A stretch of 64,000 nt of DNA from contig NZ_CP022463.1 of assembly GCF_002224485.1 (NCBI RefSeq), positions 2,958,205 through 3,022,204 on the forward strand, in the 5' to 3' direction. This DNA is from Sinomonas sp. R1AF57. Lineage in GTDB: Bacteria > Actinomycetota > Actinomycetes > Actinomycetales > Micrococcaceae. The number at the start of each line of letters is the position of its first letter. Within the stretch, counting starts at the first letter, position 1. A program made the position numbers and the translations under genes. The notes under the pieces are model-generated. The model ran no database searches, was not told the DNA's origin, and saw only the letters and a list, made by a program, of their open reading frames with translations. Shown here piece after piece: positions 8,245 to 15,707 of this stretch.

Positions 8245-9450
8245 ATGCTCCAGGCATCAGGCTTGCTCCGACCCGAGACCGCGCAGCCGGGACCGCCGTT
8301 CCCGGACGCCGACCTCATGCACGTGCTCGACCTGCTCCCGGCGGACGAGCGCGCCCGGCTCGAGGAAATCCGAGCGGTCCTCCAGCGCGACGTCCGGCCC
8401 CTCACGCCGGCGTTCTGGAACCGCGAGGAGTTCCCGTTCGACCTCCTGCCCCGGCTGGCCGATCTGGGTCTCGGGCGTCTCCAGACCGACGGATCCTCCC
8501 GGCTGTTCACGGGCCTGGCCTACCTCGAGGTCGCCCGCGCGGACGTCTCGCTGTCGGCGCTCGTGGGGATCCACAATGAGCTGGTCCTCGGGATGATCAG
8601 CGAGCTCGGCTCCCAGGAGCAGAAGCTGCGCTGGCTGCCCGGCCTCGAGTCCTTCACCTCGCTCGGCGCGTTCGCCCTGACCGAGCCGGAGCACGGCTCG
8701 GACATCGCCGGCGGGCTGGCCACGTCTGCGACGCGCGACGGCGACGGCTGGGTCCTGCGCGGAGCCAAACGGTGGATCGGGGCCGGCACCATCGCCGACT
8801 TCGCCCTCGTCTGGGCCCGGGACACGGCCGACGGCGCGATCAAGGCCTTCATCGTGGAGACCGACCGCCCGGGCTTCACCGCCACGAAGATCGAGAACAA
8901 GATCGGGCTGCGCATCATGCAGAACGCGGACATCGTGCTGGACGAGGTGAGGGTGCCGGACGCGAACCTGCTCCCCGGGGCCACGGCGTTCTGCCAGGCC
9001 AACGACCTGCTCCGGGACTCCCGTGCGTGGGTCGGCTGGCAGGCGGCCGGCATCCAGCTCGCGGCGTTCGACATCGCCCGGGCGTACGCCCTCGAGCGGT
9101 TCCAGTTCGGCAAGCCGCTCGCCGGGTTCCAGCTCGTCCAGCAGCAGCTGTCCGAGATCCTCGGCAACGCCCAGGCCTCGCTCTCGCTCATGGTGGGGAT
9201 CGCGCGGATCCAGGAGGCCGGGCGGCTCGAGATGGTCCAGTCGGCGATGGCGAAGGCGACGACGACCCGGCTCGCCCGCTCCTCGGTGGCGCTGGGCCGC
9301 TCGGTGCTGGGCGGCAACGGGATCACGACCGACTACGAGATGGCCAAGCTCTTCGGCGATGCCGAGGTGCTGTACACCTACGAGGGGACGTACGAGATCA
9401 ACTCCCTCATCGTCGCGCGCGCGGTCACCGGCAAGTCGGCGTTCGTCTGA
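8245..9450 (+). CDS. Acyl-CoA dehydrogenase
   Basis: A ~401-residue FAD enzyme that introduces a trans-2,3 double bond into an acyl-CoA and passes electrons to ETF. Visible family blocks are FALTEPEHGSDIAGG, ERFQFGKPLAGFQLVQ, and the C-terminal TYEGTYEIN, whose first glutamate is in the catalytic-base position of glutaryl-CoA-dehydrogenase-like members. The ATG at 8245 (MLQASGLLRP) follows a GAAGAGG site; an upstream ATG at 8194 is less likely. The valine-catabolism neighbours suggest isobutyryl-CoA or another branched acyl-CoA, but glutaryl-CoA cannot be excluded from sequence alone. Confidence 0.88.
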   Translation: MLQASGLLRPETAQPGPPFPDADLMHVLDLLPADERARLEEIRAVLQRDVRPLTPAFWNREEFPFDLLPRLADLGLGRLQTDGSSRLFTGLAYLEVARADVSLSALVGIHNELVLGMISELGSQEQKLRWLPGLESFTSLGAFALTEPEHGSDIAGGLATSATRDGDGWVLRGAKRWIGAGTIADFALVWARDTADGAIKAFIVETDRPGFTATKIENKIGLRIMQNADIVLDEVRVPDANLLPGATAFCQANDLLRDSRAWVGWQAAGIQLAAFDIARAYALERFQFGKPLAGFQLVQQQLSEILGNAQASLSLMVGIARIQEAGRLEMVQSAMAKATTTRLARSSVALGRSVLGGNGITTDYEMAKLFGDAEVLYTYEGTYEINSLIVARAVTGKSAFV

Positions 9451-9638
9451 CCGACACGTTCGGTCCCGGGGTTTTGGCCGCCACCAGTCACGTTGTCGAC
9501 GAGAAGTGCCACAGGGCGCGACTCGTGGGCGACAACGCGACTTCCCGCCCCGGAGTGGCCCCGCGCGAGAGGACCCCGGCGTTCCCGCAGGGCGAACTGC
9601 TCTGGCGCGCGGCGTCGTCGTGCGTCTAGCGTGCACCT

Positions 9639-9947
9639 ATGGAACGCACCGACCGCGACGCACCGCCACCCGGACTCCCCGCACTCGACGACGACGCCCC
9701 CCTGGACGAGGGCTACGACCAGGGCGACCACTACGGCCACAACCAGGACTTCACGGAGCTGCGCGACCCGCGGCGCTTCGCGGACACACCTCCGGGCGAG
9801 CCCCTGCGGCCCATCGATGCGGCGCCCGAGGCGCCTCGGAAGCGCGTCCGGCCCCACCCGGGCGGCCTCGCCACGGGGGGCGCCGGCGGGATCCCCGACG
9901 ACAAGGGCCACTCGCACACGGGCTTCGGGGACGTCGACCGCGACTGA
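9639..9947 (+). CDS. Small hydrophilic protein of unknown function
   Basis: A 102-residue protein rich in Asp, Pro, Gly and His, with no hydrophobic segment, so probably cytosolic and largely disordered. Notable stretches are DDDAPLDEGYDQGDHYGH near residues 17-34 and GGIPDDKGHSHTGFGDVDRD at the C-terminus. I do not recognise a domain. The weak upstream signals and strong third-position GC keep confidence moderate. It is followed directly by the 42-bp tandem repeats. Confidence 0.5.
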   Translation: MERTDRDAPPPGLPALDDDAPLDEGYDQGDHYGHNQDFTELRDPRRFADTPPGEPLRPIDAAPEAPRKRVRPHPGGLATGGAGGIPDDKGHSHTGFGDVDRD

Positions 9948-9953
9948 CGCCAC

Positions 9954-10078
9954 AGGGGTGACCTCGGCGTCACGCGGGGTGATCTCGGCGGCAGAGGGGG
10001 CGACTTCGGCGTCACACGGGGTGATCTCGGCGGCAGAGGGGGCGACTTCGGCGTCACACGGGGTGATCTCGGCGGAGG
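9954..10078. repeat. 42-bp tandem repeat cluster
   Basis: A unit built from GGGGTGATCTCGGCGGCAGA plus GGGGGCGACTTCGGCGTCAC repeats with a 42-bp period for about 2.5 copies. Shorter degenerate versions (GGGGTGACCTCGGCG) lead in. The same GGGGTGACCTCGGCG word appears twice at 1093-1130 and a relative lies near 52805. The cluster sits in the spacer before the MetE-like gene. No stable open frame with gene-like features runs through it on the plus strand. Confidence 0.8.
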
Positions 10079-10117
10079 TGCTCGCACCGGGCCGCGTGCG
10101 TGGACAACACTGGCACC

Positions 10118-11338
10118 ATGAACGCCATCCACAACACCGACTTCATCCAGGTCTCGCACGCGGGCTCGCTCCCGCGCAGCCCCGAGCTCCTCGCCGCCAA
10201 CGCCGCCCAGGCCGAGAACCCGGGTGATGCCTCGGCCTTCGAAGAACTCCTCGCCGGGTCCGTGAAGGACATCGTCGCGAAGCAGCGCGAGGCCGGGGTC
10301 ACCCTCCCCAACGACGGCGAGTACGGCCACACCATGTCCAACTCCGTGGACTACGGCGCGTGGTGGAACTACTCGTTCAGCCGGCTCGGCGGCCTCACCC
10401 AGGGCGGCGTGGACCGCTGGCAGATGACGGAGCAGATCCGCTCCGAGCCCGGCCATATCCGCCTCACCACCATGAAGGACCGCCGGGACCGCGTCCGTTT
10501 CGACGAGGCCTACAACGACCCGAACTCGTTCATCCTCACCGGCCGCAAGACCGTCCTGCAGCCCACCGTGACCGGGCCGATCACGTACACCGGCCAGGAG
10601 GCTGTCCAGCGTGACGTCGCCAACCTGAAGGCCGCCCTCGCGGCCAACGGCTACGAGACGGGCTTCCTCCCCGCCCTCTCCCCCGGCTCCGCGAGCCGCC
10701 TGCTCAACGAGTACTACAAGGACGAGGAGGAACTCGTCTACGCGTGCGCGGACGCGATGCGCGAGGAGTACAAGGCGATCACCGACGCCGGCCTCATCGT
10801 CCAGATCGACGACCCCTCGATCGCAGAGAACTGGGACATGATCAACCCCGAGCCGAGCGTCGAGGACTACCTGAAGTTCACCCAGGTGCGCGTGGACGCG
10901 CTCAACCACGCGATCCGCGGCCTCCCGCAGGAGCAGATCCGCTTCCACCTGTGCTGGGGCTCGTGGCACGGCCCGCACACCACGGACATCCCGTTCAAGG
11001 ACATCGCCCAGACGATGCTCTCGATCAACGCCGGCTCCTACTCCTTCGAGGCGGGCAACGTCCGCCACGAGCACGAGTGGAAGGTCTGGCGCGACCTCGA
11101 CCTCCCCGAGGACAAGGTGATCGTGCCGGGCGTCGTCTCGCACGCCACCAACGTGGTCGAGCACCCCGAGCTCGTCGCGGACCGCATCGAGAACTTCGCC
11201 TCGATCGTGGGCCCCGAGCGTGTCATCGCCTCGACGGACTGCGGCCTCGGCGGCCGCGTCCACCCGCAGATCGCGTGGGCCAAGCTCGAGGCCCTCTCTG
11301 AGGGCGCCAAGCTCGCCACGCAGCGGCTCTGGGGCTGA
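10118..11338 (+). CDS. Cobalamin-independent methionine synthase family protein (MetE C-terminal-domain type)
   Basis: A 406-residue protein covering only the catalytic C-terminal barrel type of MetE, like B. subtilis YxjG/YxjH; full MetE is about 750 residues. Candidate zinc ligands are H and C in RFHLCWGSWHGPH and C in ASTDCGLGGR. The N-terminal HAGSLPRSPELL also matches the family. These proteins are thought to move methyl groups to homocysteine or related thiols; the methyl donor is not certain. I prefer the ATG at 10118 over the GTG at 10100. It is followed 3 bp later by the thioesterase, so the two likely form an operon. Confidence 0.82.
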   Translation: MNAIHNTDFIQVSHAGSLPRSPELLAANAAQAENPGDASAFEELLAGSVKDIVAKQREAGVTLPNDGEYGHTMSNSVDYGAWWNYSFSRLGGLTQGGVDRWQMTEQIRSEPGHIRLTTMKDRRDRVRFDEAYNDPNSFILTGRKTVLQPTVTGPITYTGQEAVQRDVANLKAALAANGYETGFLPALSPGSASRLLNEYYKDEEELVYACADAMREEYKAITDAGLIVQIDDPSIAENWDMINPEPSVEDYLKFTQVRVDALNHAIRGLPQEQIRFHLCWGSWHGPHTTDIPFKDIAQTMLSINAGSYSFEAGNVRHEHEWKVWRDLDLPEDKVIVPGVVSHATNVVEHPELVADRIENFASIVGPERVIASTDCGLGGRVHPQIAWAKLEALSEGAKLATQRLWG

Positions 11339-11341
11339 GCG

Positions 11342-12322
11342 GTGGCGCACGACGCCGGCGGCTCGCCTGACGCGCACGAGGTCACCCTGCGCTTCCTCGC
11401 CGCGCCGACGGACAAGGGCCACTCGGGCTCGGTGGACGCCGGCACGGTGCTCGAGTGGGTCGACAAGGCGGCCTACGCCGCAGCGGTCGGCTGGGCGAAG
11501 ACGTACTGTGTGACGGCGTACGTGGGCAACATCCACTTCGCGGACCCGGTGAACGTGGGCGACATGGTCGAGGTCACGGCCACGATCGTCTACACGGGCC
11601 GGACGTCGATGCACATCCGCACGGTCGTCTCCTCGGGCGATCCGAAGGGCGGCACCCCGACGATGCGCAGCCAGTGCCTGGTCATATTTGTGGCGGTCGG
11701 ACCGGACGGGCGCCCCGTCGAGGTCCCGCGGTGGGTGCCGCGCACGGAGGCCGAGCGCGAGGCGGAGGAGCACGCCGTCGCACGTATTGCGGTGCGGGAC
11801 GAGATCGTCGCGTCGATGAAGCAGCAGGAGTACACGGACGCCGGCACGGCGGAGCGGGTGGTGCTGCGCTTCCTCGCCGCGCCGACCGACGTGAACTGGG
11901 GCGGCAAGGTGCACGGCGGCACCGTCATGAAGTGGATCGACGAGGCCGCGTACGTGTGCGCCTCGCGGTACTGCGGGCGGGACACGGTCGCGGTGTTCTC
12001 CGGCGGGGTGCGGTTCTACCGTCCGCTGCTCATCGGGGACGTCGTGGAGGTCGAGGCGAGGCTCGTGTACACGGGGACGAAGGGCATGCACATCGCGGTC
12101 CACGTCCGCTCGGGCTCACCGCGGGGCCACGAGCTGAACCTCACGACCTACTGCCTCACCGTCATGGTGGCCCGGGACGAGAGCGGCGCCGCCGTGCCCG
12201 TGCCGCCGTGGGAGCCCGTCTCGGACGAGGACCGGCGGCTGTGGGCACACGCCCGCGAGCTGCTCACGATCCGCGGCAAGGCCCCCGGCGGTCGCCTCCC
12301 GAACCACATGCTCGAGGCCTAG
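11342..12322 (+). CDS. Double-hotdog acyl-CoA thioesterase
   Basis: A 326-residue protein with two hotdog domains in tandem (about residues 14-140 and 160-290), as in ACOT-type acyl-CoA hydrolases. Each domain opens with LRFLAAPTD. Domain 2 continues NWGGKVHGGTVMKWIDEAAY, keeping the Asn and Asp expected at the active site. In domain 1 the matching stretch is KGHSGSVDAGTVLEWVDKAAY, with the Asn lost. One active site per pair is common in this family. The start is a GTG three bases after the MetE-like stop. Substrate unknown. Confidence 0.82.
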   Translation: MAHDAGGSPDAHEVTLRFLAAPTDKGHSGSVDAGTVLEWVDKAAYAAAVGWAKTYCVTAYVGNIHFADPVNVGDMVEVTATIVYTGRTSMHIRTVVSSGDPKGGTPTMRSQCLVIFVAVGPDGRPVEVPRWVPRTEAEREAEEHAVARIAVRDEIVASMKQQEYTDAGTAERVVLRFLAAPTDVNWGGKVHGGTVMKWIDEAAYVCASRYCGRDTVAVFSGGVRFYRPLLIGDVVEVEARLVYTGTKGMHIAVHVRSGSPRGHELNLTTYCLTVMVARDESGAAVPVPPWEPVSDEDRRLWAHARELLTIRGKAPGGRLPNHMLEA

Positions 12323-12332
12323 CCCCCACCGG

Positions 12333-12422
12333 TTGAGGGGTCATGTCCCTAGCTTGAGGGGTCATGTCCCTAGCTTGAGGGGTCATGTCCCTGCGTGAGC
12401 GTGCAGGGACATGACCCCTCAA
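12333..12422. repeat. Three 21-bp direct repeats ending in a perfect 20-bp hairpin
   Basis: TTGAGGGGTCATGTCCCTAG occurs at 12333, 12354 and, with a changed end, 12375. The third copy pairs perfectly over 20 bp with an inverted copy at 12403-12422, leaving the 8-base loop GTGAGCGT... (12395-12402). There is no T tract. It lies between the thioesterase stop and the ArsR promoter, and could act as a transcription barrier or a protein-binding array. Confidence 0.85.
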
Positions 12423-12463
12423 CACACTCCCCCAACACGGGGGCGGGACCCCGCAATGGGGCC

Positions 12464-12508
12464 TTGCGGCGGCTGCCCTGCGGGGGCTAACATGCAACCA
12501 AATGGTTG
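12464..12508 (+). promoter_or_regulatory. ArsR promoter with operator over the start codon
   Basis: TTGCGG at 12464 and TAACAT at 12488, 18 bp apart, form a plausible promoter. The palindrome CAACCAAATGGTTG at 12495-12508 follows directly and contains the ArsR ATG at 12502. A start site 7-9 bases after the -10 box would coincide with the ATG, giving a leaderless mRNA. CAACC-type palindromes are typical of ArsR repressors paired with SRPBCC genes, so autorepression is likely. Confidence 0.6.
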
Positions 12509-12876
12509 TAGATCAGAAGCCCCGGGACCTCACGGACGAGGAGATCGACAGGATCTTCGGCGCCCTCGCAGACTCGACCCGCCGGGACATCCTCCGGCAG
12601 TCGATGCTGCGGGAGCAGTCCGTCTCGGAGCTCGCGAAGAACTACGCGATGAGCTTCGCGGCGGTCCAGAAGCACGTCGCGGTGCTCGAACGGGCACTGC
12701 TCGTCACGAAGGAACGGCGCGGGAGGGAGCAGATCGTGCACTCCAACCCCGCGGCGCTCCGCAGGGCGGCCCGCCTCCTCGACGCCTACGAGGAGCTGTG
12801 GCGGGACCGCATCCGGCGCATCGAGGCGATCCTCGACGAGACGCCACCGCGCACAGGCCACGACCAGGGGACATGA
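12502..12876 (+). CDS. ArsR-family repressor
   Basis: A 124-residue winged-helix protein. IFGALADSTRRDILRQ (about residues 18-33) and ELAKNYAMSFAAVQKHVAVLERA (about 42-64) form the HTH, with the wing in VTKERRGREQIVHSNP. No metal-binding cysteine pair of the classic ArsR kind is seen. It belongs to the subgroup that partners SRPBCC/AHSA1 proteins. It overlaps the downstream gene by 4 bp, so the two are one operon. The start codon lies inside a palindromic operator. Confidence 0.88.
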   Translation: MVVDQKPRDLTDEEIDRIFGALADSTRRDILRQSMLREQSVSELAKNYAMSFAAVQKHVAVLERALLVTKERRGREQIVHSNPAALRRAARLLDAYEELWRDRIRRIEAILDETPPRTGHDQGT

Positions 12877-13379
12877 CCATGACCTTCGTCAGCAGCAGCA
12901 AGGACACCCAGAACCTGACCTTCACCCTCGTCACCGAGTTCGACGCCGCCAAGGAGCGCGTGTGGGACGTGTGGGAGGACCCGCGCAAGCTCGAGCGCTG
13001 GTGGGGCCCTCCCGGCTGGCCGGCGACCTTCGGCCGCCACGAGTTCCACCCCGGAGGCCTCTGCCACTACTGGATGACCGGCCCGGACGGGGAGAAGGCC
13101 TACGGGTGGTGGCGGTTCCTCGCCATCAGCCCGCACGACCGGCTCGAGATCGAGGACGGCTTCGCCAACGAGGACGGCTCCCCGCTCGACCCCGAGGACA
13201 GCGCGACGTTCACGGTCACCTTCGAGGAGGCAGGCACCGGGACACGCATGACGACGGTCTCGGCCTTCCGCTCCCTCGAGCAGCTCGAGCGCATGGCCGA
13301 GATGGGCATGGAGGAGGGCCTGAAGGAGGCCTCGGGCCAGATCGACGCGATCCTCGCCGAGGCGCAGGCCGTGCGCTGA
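12873..13379 (+). CDS. SRPBCC (AHSA1-like) domain protein
   Basis: A 168-residue START-like protein. TLVTEFDAAKERVWDVWEDPRKLERWWGP near the N-terminus (in two parts) is the classic AHSA1 opening, and EEGLKEASGQIDAIL forms the long C-terminal helix. It is presumed to bind a small hydrophobic ligand in the cytosol; the ligand is unknown. Translation starts at ATGACC overlapping the ArsR stop, with a second ATG six bases later as an alternative. The ArsR/AHSA1 pair is a common mobile two-gene unit and ends at a strong hairpin. Confidence 0.83.
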   Translation: MTMTFVSSSKDTQNLTFTLVTEFDAAKERVWDVWEDPRKLERWWGPPGWPATFGRHEFHPGGLCHYWMTGPDGEKAYGWWRFLAISPHDRLEIEDGFANEDGSPLDPEDSATFTVTFEEAGTGTRMTTVSAFRSLEQLERMAEMGMEEGLKEASGQIDAILAEAQAVR

Positions 13380-13390
13380 GACGGCGGCAC

Positions 13391-13434
13391 GCACGACGGC
13401 GCCGGGTCACCGAGGCGACCCGGCGCCGTCGTGC
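13391..13434. terminator. Bidirectional hairpin terminator
   Basis: An 18-bp perfect stem (GCACGACGGCGCCGGGTC paired with its complement at 13417-13434) with an 8-base loop. It sits between the SRPBCC gene and the convergent NADH dehydrogenase. There is no clear T run, as is common in high-GC actinobacteria. Confidence 0.8.
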
Positions 13435-13463
13435 GCCCGTTCCCCGTTACACCGGGGTCCCTT

Positions 13464-14726
13464 CTACGCCCGGGGCTTGTCCGGGCGGCTCAGGACCACG
13501 AACGAGCGGCGGTGGCTGATGTAGTCGCTGGGCCAGGTCGCCATGGCGCGGACCTTCTGCAGGCTGCCCGAGAGCAGGAAGACGTGCACGCCGAGCCAGG
13601 CGAGGAACGCGAGGGGGCCGGCGAGGACCTTCCGATCTGGACCGGGACCGACTTCGGCGACCGCGGCGCCGCGGCCCACCATGGCCATGTAGCCCTTGTC
13701 CGAGTAGTGGAACGGCTCGCGCGGGCGGCCCTCGATGTCGGCGAGGATGTTCTTCGCGGCCCAGCCGCCGGCCTGCAGCGCACAGGAGCCGAGCTGCGGG
13801 AGCTTGTTGCCCTTGTCGTCGGTCATGTTGGCGGCATCGCCGAGGACGTACACCCCCTCGACCCCTGGCGCGGTGAGGTCCTCATTGACGTCGATCCTGC
13901 CGCCGCGGCCTTGGAGTAGGCCCGAGCCCGCCACGACTGGCCCGGCCTTGAGACCACCGGCCCAGACGACCAGGTTCGCGGGGATCTCGGTCCCGTCGTT
14001 GAGCACGACCGCGTCCGGGGTGATCTCCTTGACCGGCACGCCGAGGTGCAGCTGGACGCCCATGCCGGACAGGCGGCGTCGTGCGTACTCCTTGGACTTG
14101 TCGGAGAACGGGGGGAGCACGTTCGGGAGCATGTCCACGAGGTGCACGCGGCAGCGGGAGGCGAGGCGCTGGGAGAAGTAGCCCGGAAGGACATACTTCA
14201 CGGTCTCGGCCATGGCGCCGGCCGTCTCGACGCCGGTGGGGCCGCCGCCGATCACCACGAAGTGCAGCTCCGAGCTGTCGTCGACCCGGTCTGCCTCCTC
14301 GAGGATGTTCGAGAACGAGCTGCCGAGGCCCACGGCGTCCTCGACCGAGTAGAGCGGATACGTCCCCTCCTCGGCGCCCGGCGTGTTGAAGAAGTTGGCC
14401 TCGGCGCCCGAGGCGAGCACCAGGAAGCGGCCCTCGTAGGTCCTGCCGTCCGGAGTGGTCACGCGCTTCGCGGCCGGGTCGACGCCGGTCACCTCCGCGA
14501 CCAGCACGCGCACGTTCGGCTGGCTCCGGAAGATATCGCGCAGGGACCGGGCCACCTCCGAGACGCCGAGCTGGACGGTCGCCACCTGGTACAGCAGCGG
14601 CTGGAATTGGTGGTAGGGGTTCTTGTCGATCAGGAGGACCCGCACGCCCTTGCGCCCAAGCTCACGCGCGGCCGCAACGCCCGCGAACCCTCCGCCGACC
14701 ACGATGACTTCGTAGTTCTCGTCCAC
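13464..14726 (-). CDS. ndh: Type II NADH dehydrogenase (NDH-2)
   Basis: A ~420-residue FAD enzyme that passes electrons from NADH to quinone at the inner face of the membrane without pumping protons. The FAD motif VVGGGFAGVAAARELG is near residue 10, and the NAD motif VIGGGPTGVETAGAMAE lies mid-protein. YVLGDAANM is the second FAD contact. A hydrophobic C-terminal segment (LAFLAWLGVHVFLLSG) is the expected membrane anchor. The start is uncertain: GTG at 14726 sits about 8 bases after a TAATGT -10-like box and could be leaderless; GTG at 14735 is the alternative. Confidence 0.87.
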   Translation of the reverse strand: MDENYEVIVVGGGFAGVAAARELGRKGVRVLLIDKNPYHQFQPLLYQVATVQLGVSEVARSLRDIFRSQPNVRVLVAEVTGVDPAAKRVTTPDGRTYEGRFLVLASGAEANFFNTPGAEEGTYPLYSVEDAVGLGSSFSNILEEADRVDDSSELHFVVIGGGPTGVETAGAMAETVKYVLPGYFSQRLASRCRVHLVDMLPNVLPPFSDKSKEYARRRLSGMGVQLHLGVPVKEITPDAVVLNDGTEIPANLVVWAGGLKAGPVVAGSGLLQGRGGRIDVNEDLTAPGVEGVYVLGDAANMTDDKGNKLPQLGSCALQAGGWAAKNILADIEGRPREPFHYSDKGYMAMVGRGAAVAEVGPGPDRKVLAGPLAFLAWLGVHVFLLSGSLQKVRAMATWPSDYISHRRSFVVLSRPDKPRA

Positions 14727-14857
14727 GGGGCGCACATTACCCGCTCGGAGAGGATCTGAACCGCTGCGGGCAGCAAGCTGACTCCCGTGGCGCCGCCCGG
14801 GGCATGTTGCCAATCGTTACCGCCGGGCCATGGCTGGCCCCATGCCCGCGTGCTACG

Positions 14858-14960
14858 TTCAACGCAGAGTAATGAGCGCCAGTGGGAAGCCCTGACTAGC
14901 TGGCCGGCAACCCTCCGTTCGGCGGGGTGCCTCAGGTGAGTACTCGGCGTTCGTTGATCG
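14858..14960 (+). promoter_or_regulatory. SAM-IV riboswitch
   Basis: The segment has the SAM-IV core: GAGCGCCAGTGGGAAGCCC, then GCTGGCCGGCAACCCTCC, then a GCGGGGTGCC arm and CAGGTGA. The outer helix can form from GTTCAACG/GAGTA at the left with TACTC/CGTTGA at the right. SAM-IV elements occur in actinomycetes upstream of sulfur and methionine genes and turn them off when S-adenosylmethionine is high. It ends 24 bases before the DUF1737 start and precedes the rhodanese and metZ genes, which fits. Confidence 0.85.
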
Positions 14961-14983
14961 AGAGCAAAGCCCGAAGGAGCCCC

Positions 14984-15292
14984 ATGTCCGAGACCGTGAC
15001 AGAGCCGGCTGAGACCACACCGCTGAACGATCCCGCAGCTCCTTCCGGGGCCGCCGAGGAGAAGCTCGCCTACCGCCTCCTCACGGGCCCGGACACGCGC
15101 GAGTTCTGCGCCCGCATCTCCCAGGCGCTCGCGGACGGGTACGTGCTGCACGGCAGCCCCGCCGCGACCTTCAACGGCTCCGAGGTGATCGTCGCCCAGG
15201 CCGTGATCCTCCCGCACGCGGTGGCGCGCGCCGACGCCGCAGTGGCCTCCGCGGTCGAGGGGCTCGAGTACGAGGGCGAGGGCCACGCGTGA
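14984..15292 (+). CDS. DUF1737 domain protein
   Basis: A 102-residue protein. After a Pro/Glu-rich N-terminus, residues ~30-70 read LAYRLLTGPDTREFCARIS and LADGYVLHGSPAATFNG, which is the DUF1737 pattern. Function is unknown. A GAAGGAG site sits before the ATG. It is the first gene after the SAM-IV riboswitch and overlaps the rhodanese start, so it is probably part of sulfur-amino-acid metabolism. The C-terminal half (IVAQAVILPHAVARADAAVA) has no domain I recognise. Confidence 0.75.
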   Translation: MSETVTEPAETTPLNDPAAPSGAAEEKLAYRLLTGPDTREFCARISQALADGYVLHGSPAATFNGSEVIVAQAVILPHAVARADAAVASAVEGLEYEGEGHA

Positions 15293-15699
15293 GCTACGCG
15301 GGCGACATCGACCCGCTCGAGGCGTGGGAGAAGCTCAAGGACGGCGCCGTCCTCGTGGACGTCCGCACCGAGGAGGAGTGGGCCCACATCGGGATCCCCG
15401 ACACCAAGGCCACCGAGAACGACCCGCTCTTCATCCCGTGGGTCTTCGCCGGAGGCATCCCCAACCCGGACTTCGTGATGGAGCTGACGCTCCAGGCCCC
15501 TGAGCCGGGCAGCACCGAGCTCGTGTTCCTGTGCCGTTCGGGCAACCGCTCCGTCGCCGCCGCGGAGGTGGCCGCCAACCTCGGCTTCACGGCCTACAAC
15601 ATCCTCGAAGGCTTCGAGGGACACCCCGGCCCCGACGGCCACCGCACCGTGAACGGGTGGAAGAACCGCGGGCTGCCGACCAATCTGGGACAGGACTAA
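15289..15699 (+). CDS. Rhodanese-like sulfurtransferase
   Basis: A 136-residue single rhodanese domain. ALVDVRTEEEW-type residues (AVLVDVRTEEEWAHIGIP) and the active-site loop FLCRSGNRS are visible, with the sulfur-carrying cysteine in place. It starts at a GTG overlapping the DUF1737 stop. Rhodaneses in front of O-succinylhomoserine sulfhydrylase are thought to deliver sulfide or persulfide sulfur to the enzyme. Control by the upstream riboswitch is inferred from operon layout. Confidence 0.87.
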   Translation: MSYAGDIDPLEAWEKLKDGAVLVDVRTEEEWAHIGIPDTKATENDPLFIPWVFAGGIPNPDFVMELTLQAPEPGSTELVFLCRSGNRSVAAAEVAANLGFTAYNILEGFEGHPGPDGHRTVNGWKNRGLPTNLGQD

Positions 15700-15707
15700 G
15701 TACTTTC

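Noticed and set aside
10100-10117. Upstream GTG start for the MetE-like gene
   Set aside because: The extra six residues add nothing conserved and the ATG at 10118 is a better start.
9731-12103. 790-residue minus-strand frame with PPRSPRVTPKSPP repeats
   Set aside because: The apparent protein repeats are only the translated 42-bp DNA repeat; the rest is antisense to the MetE-like and thioesterase genes.
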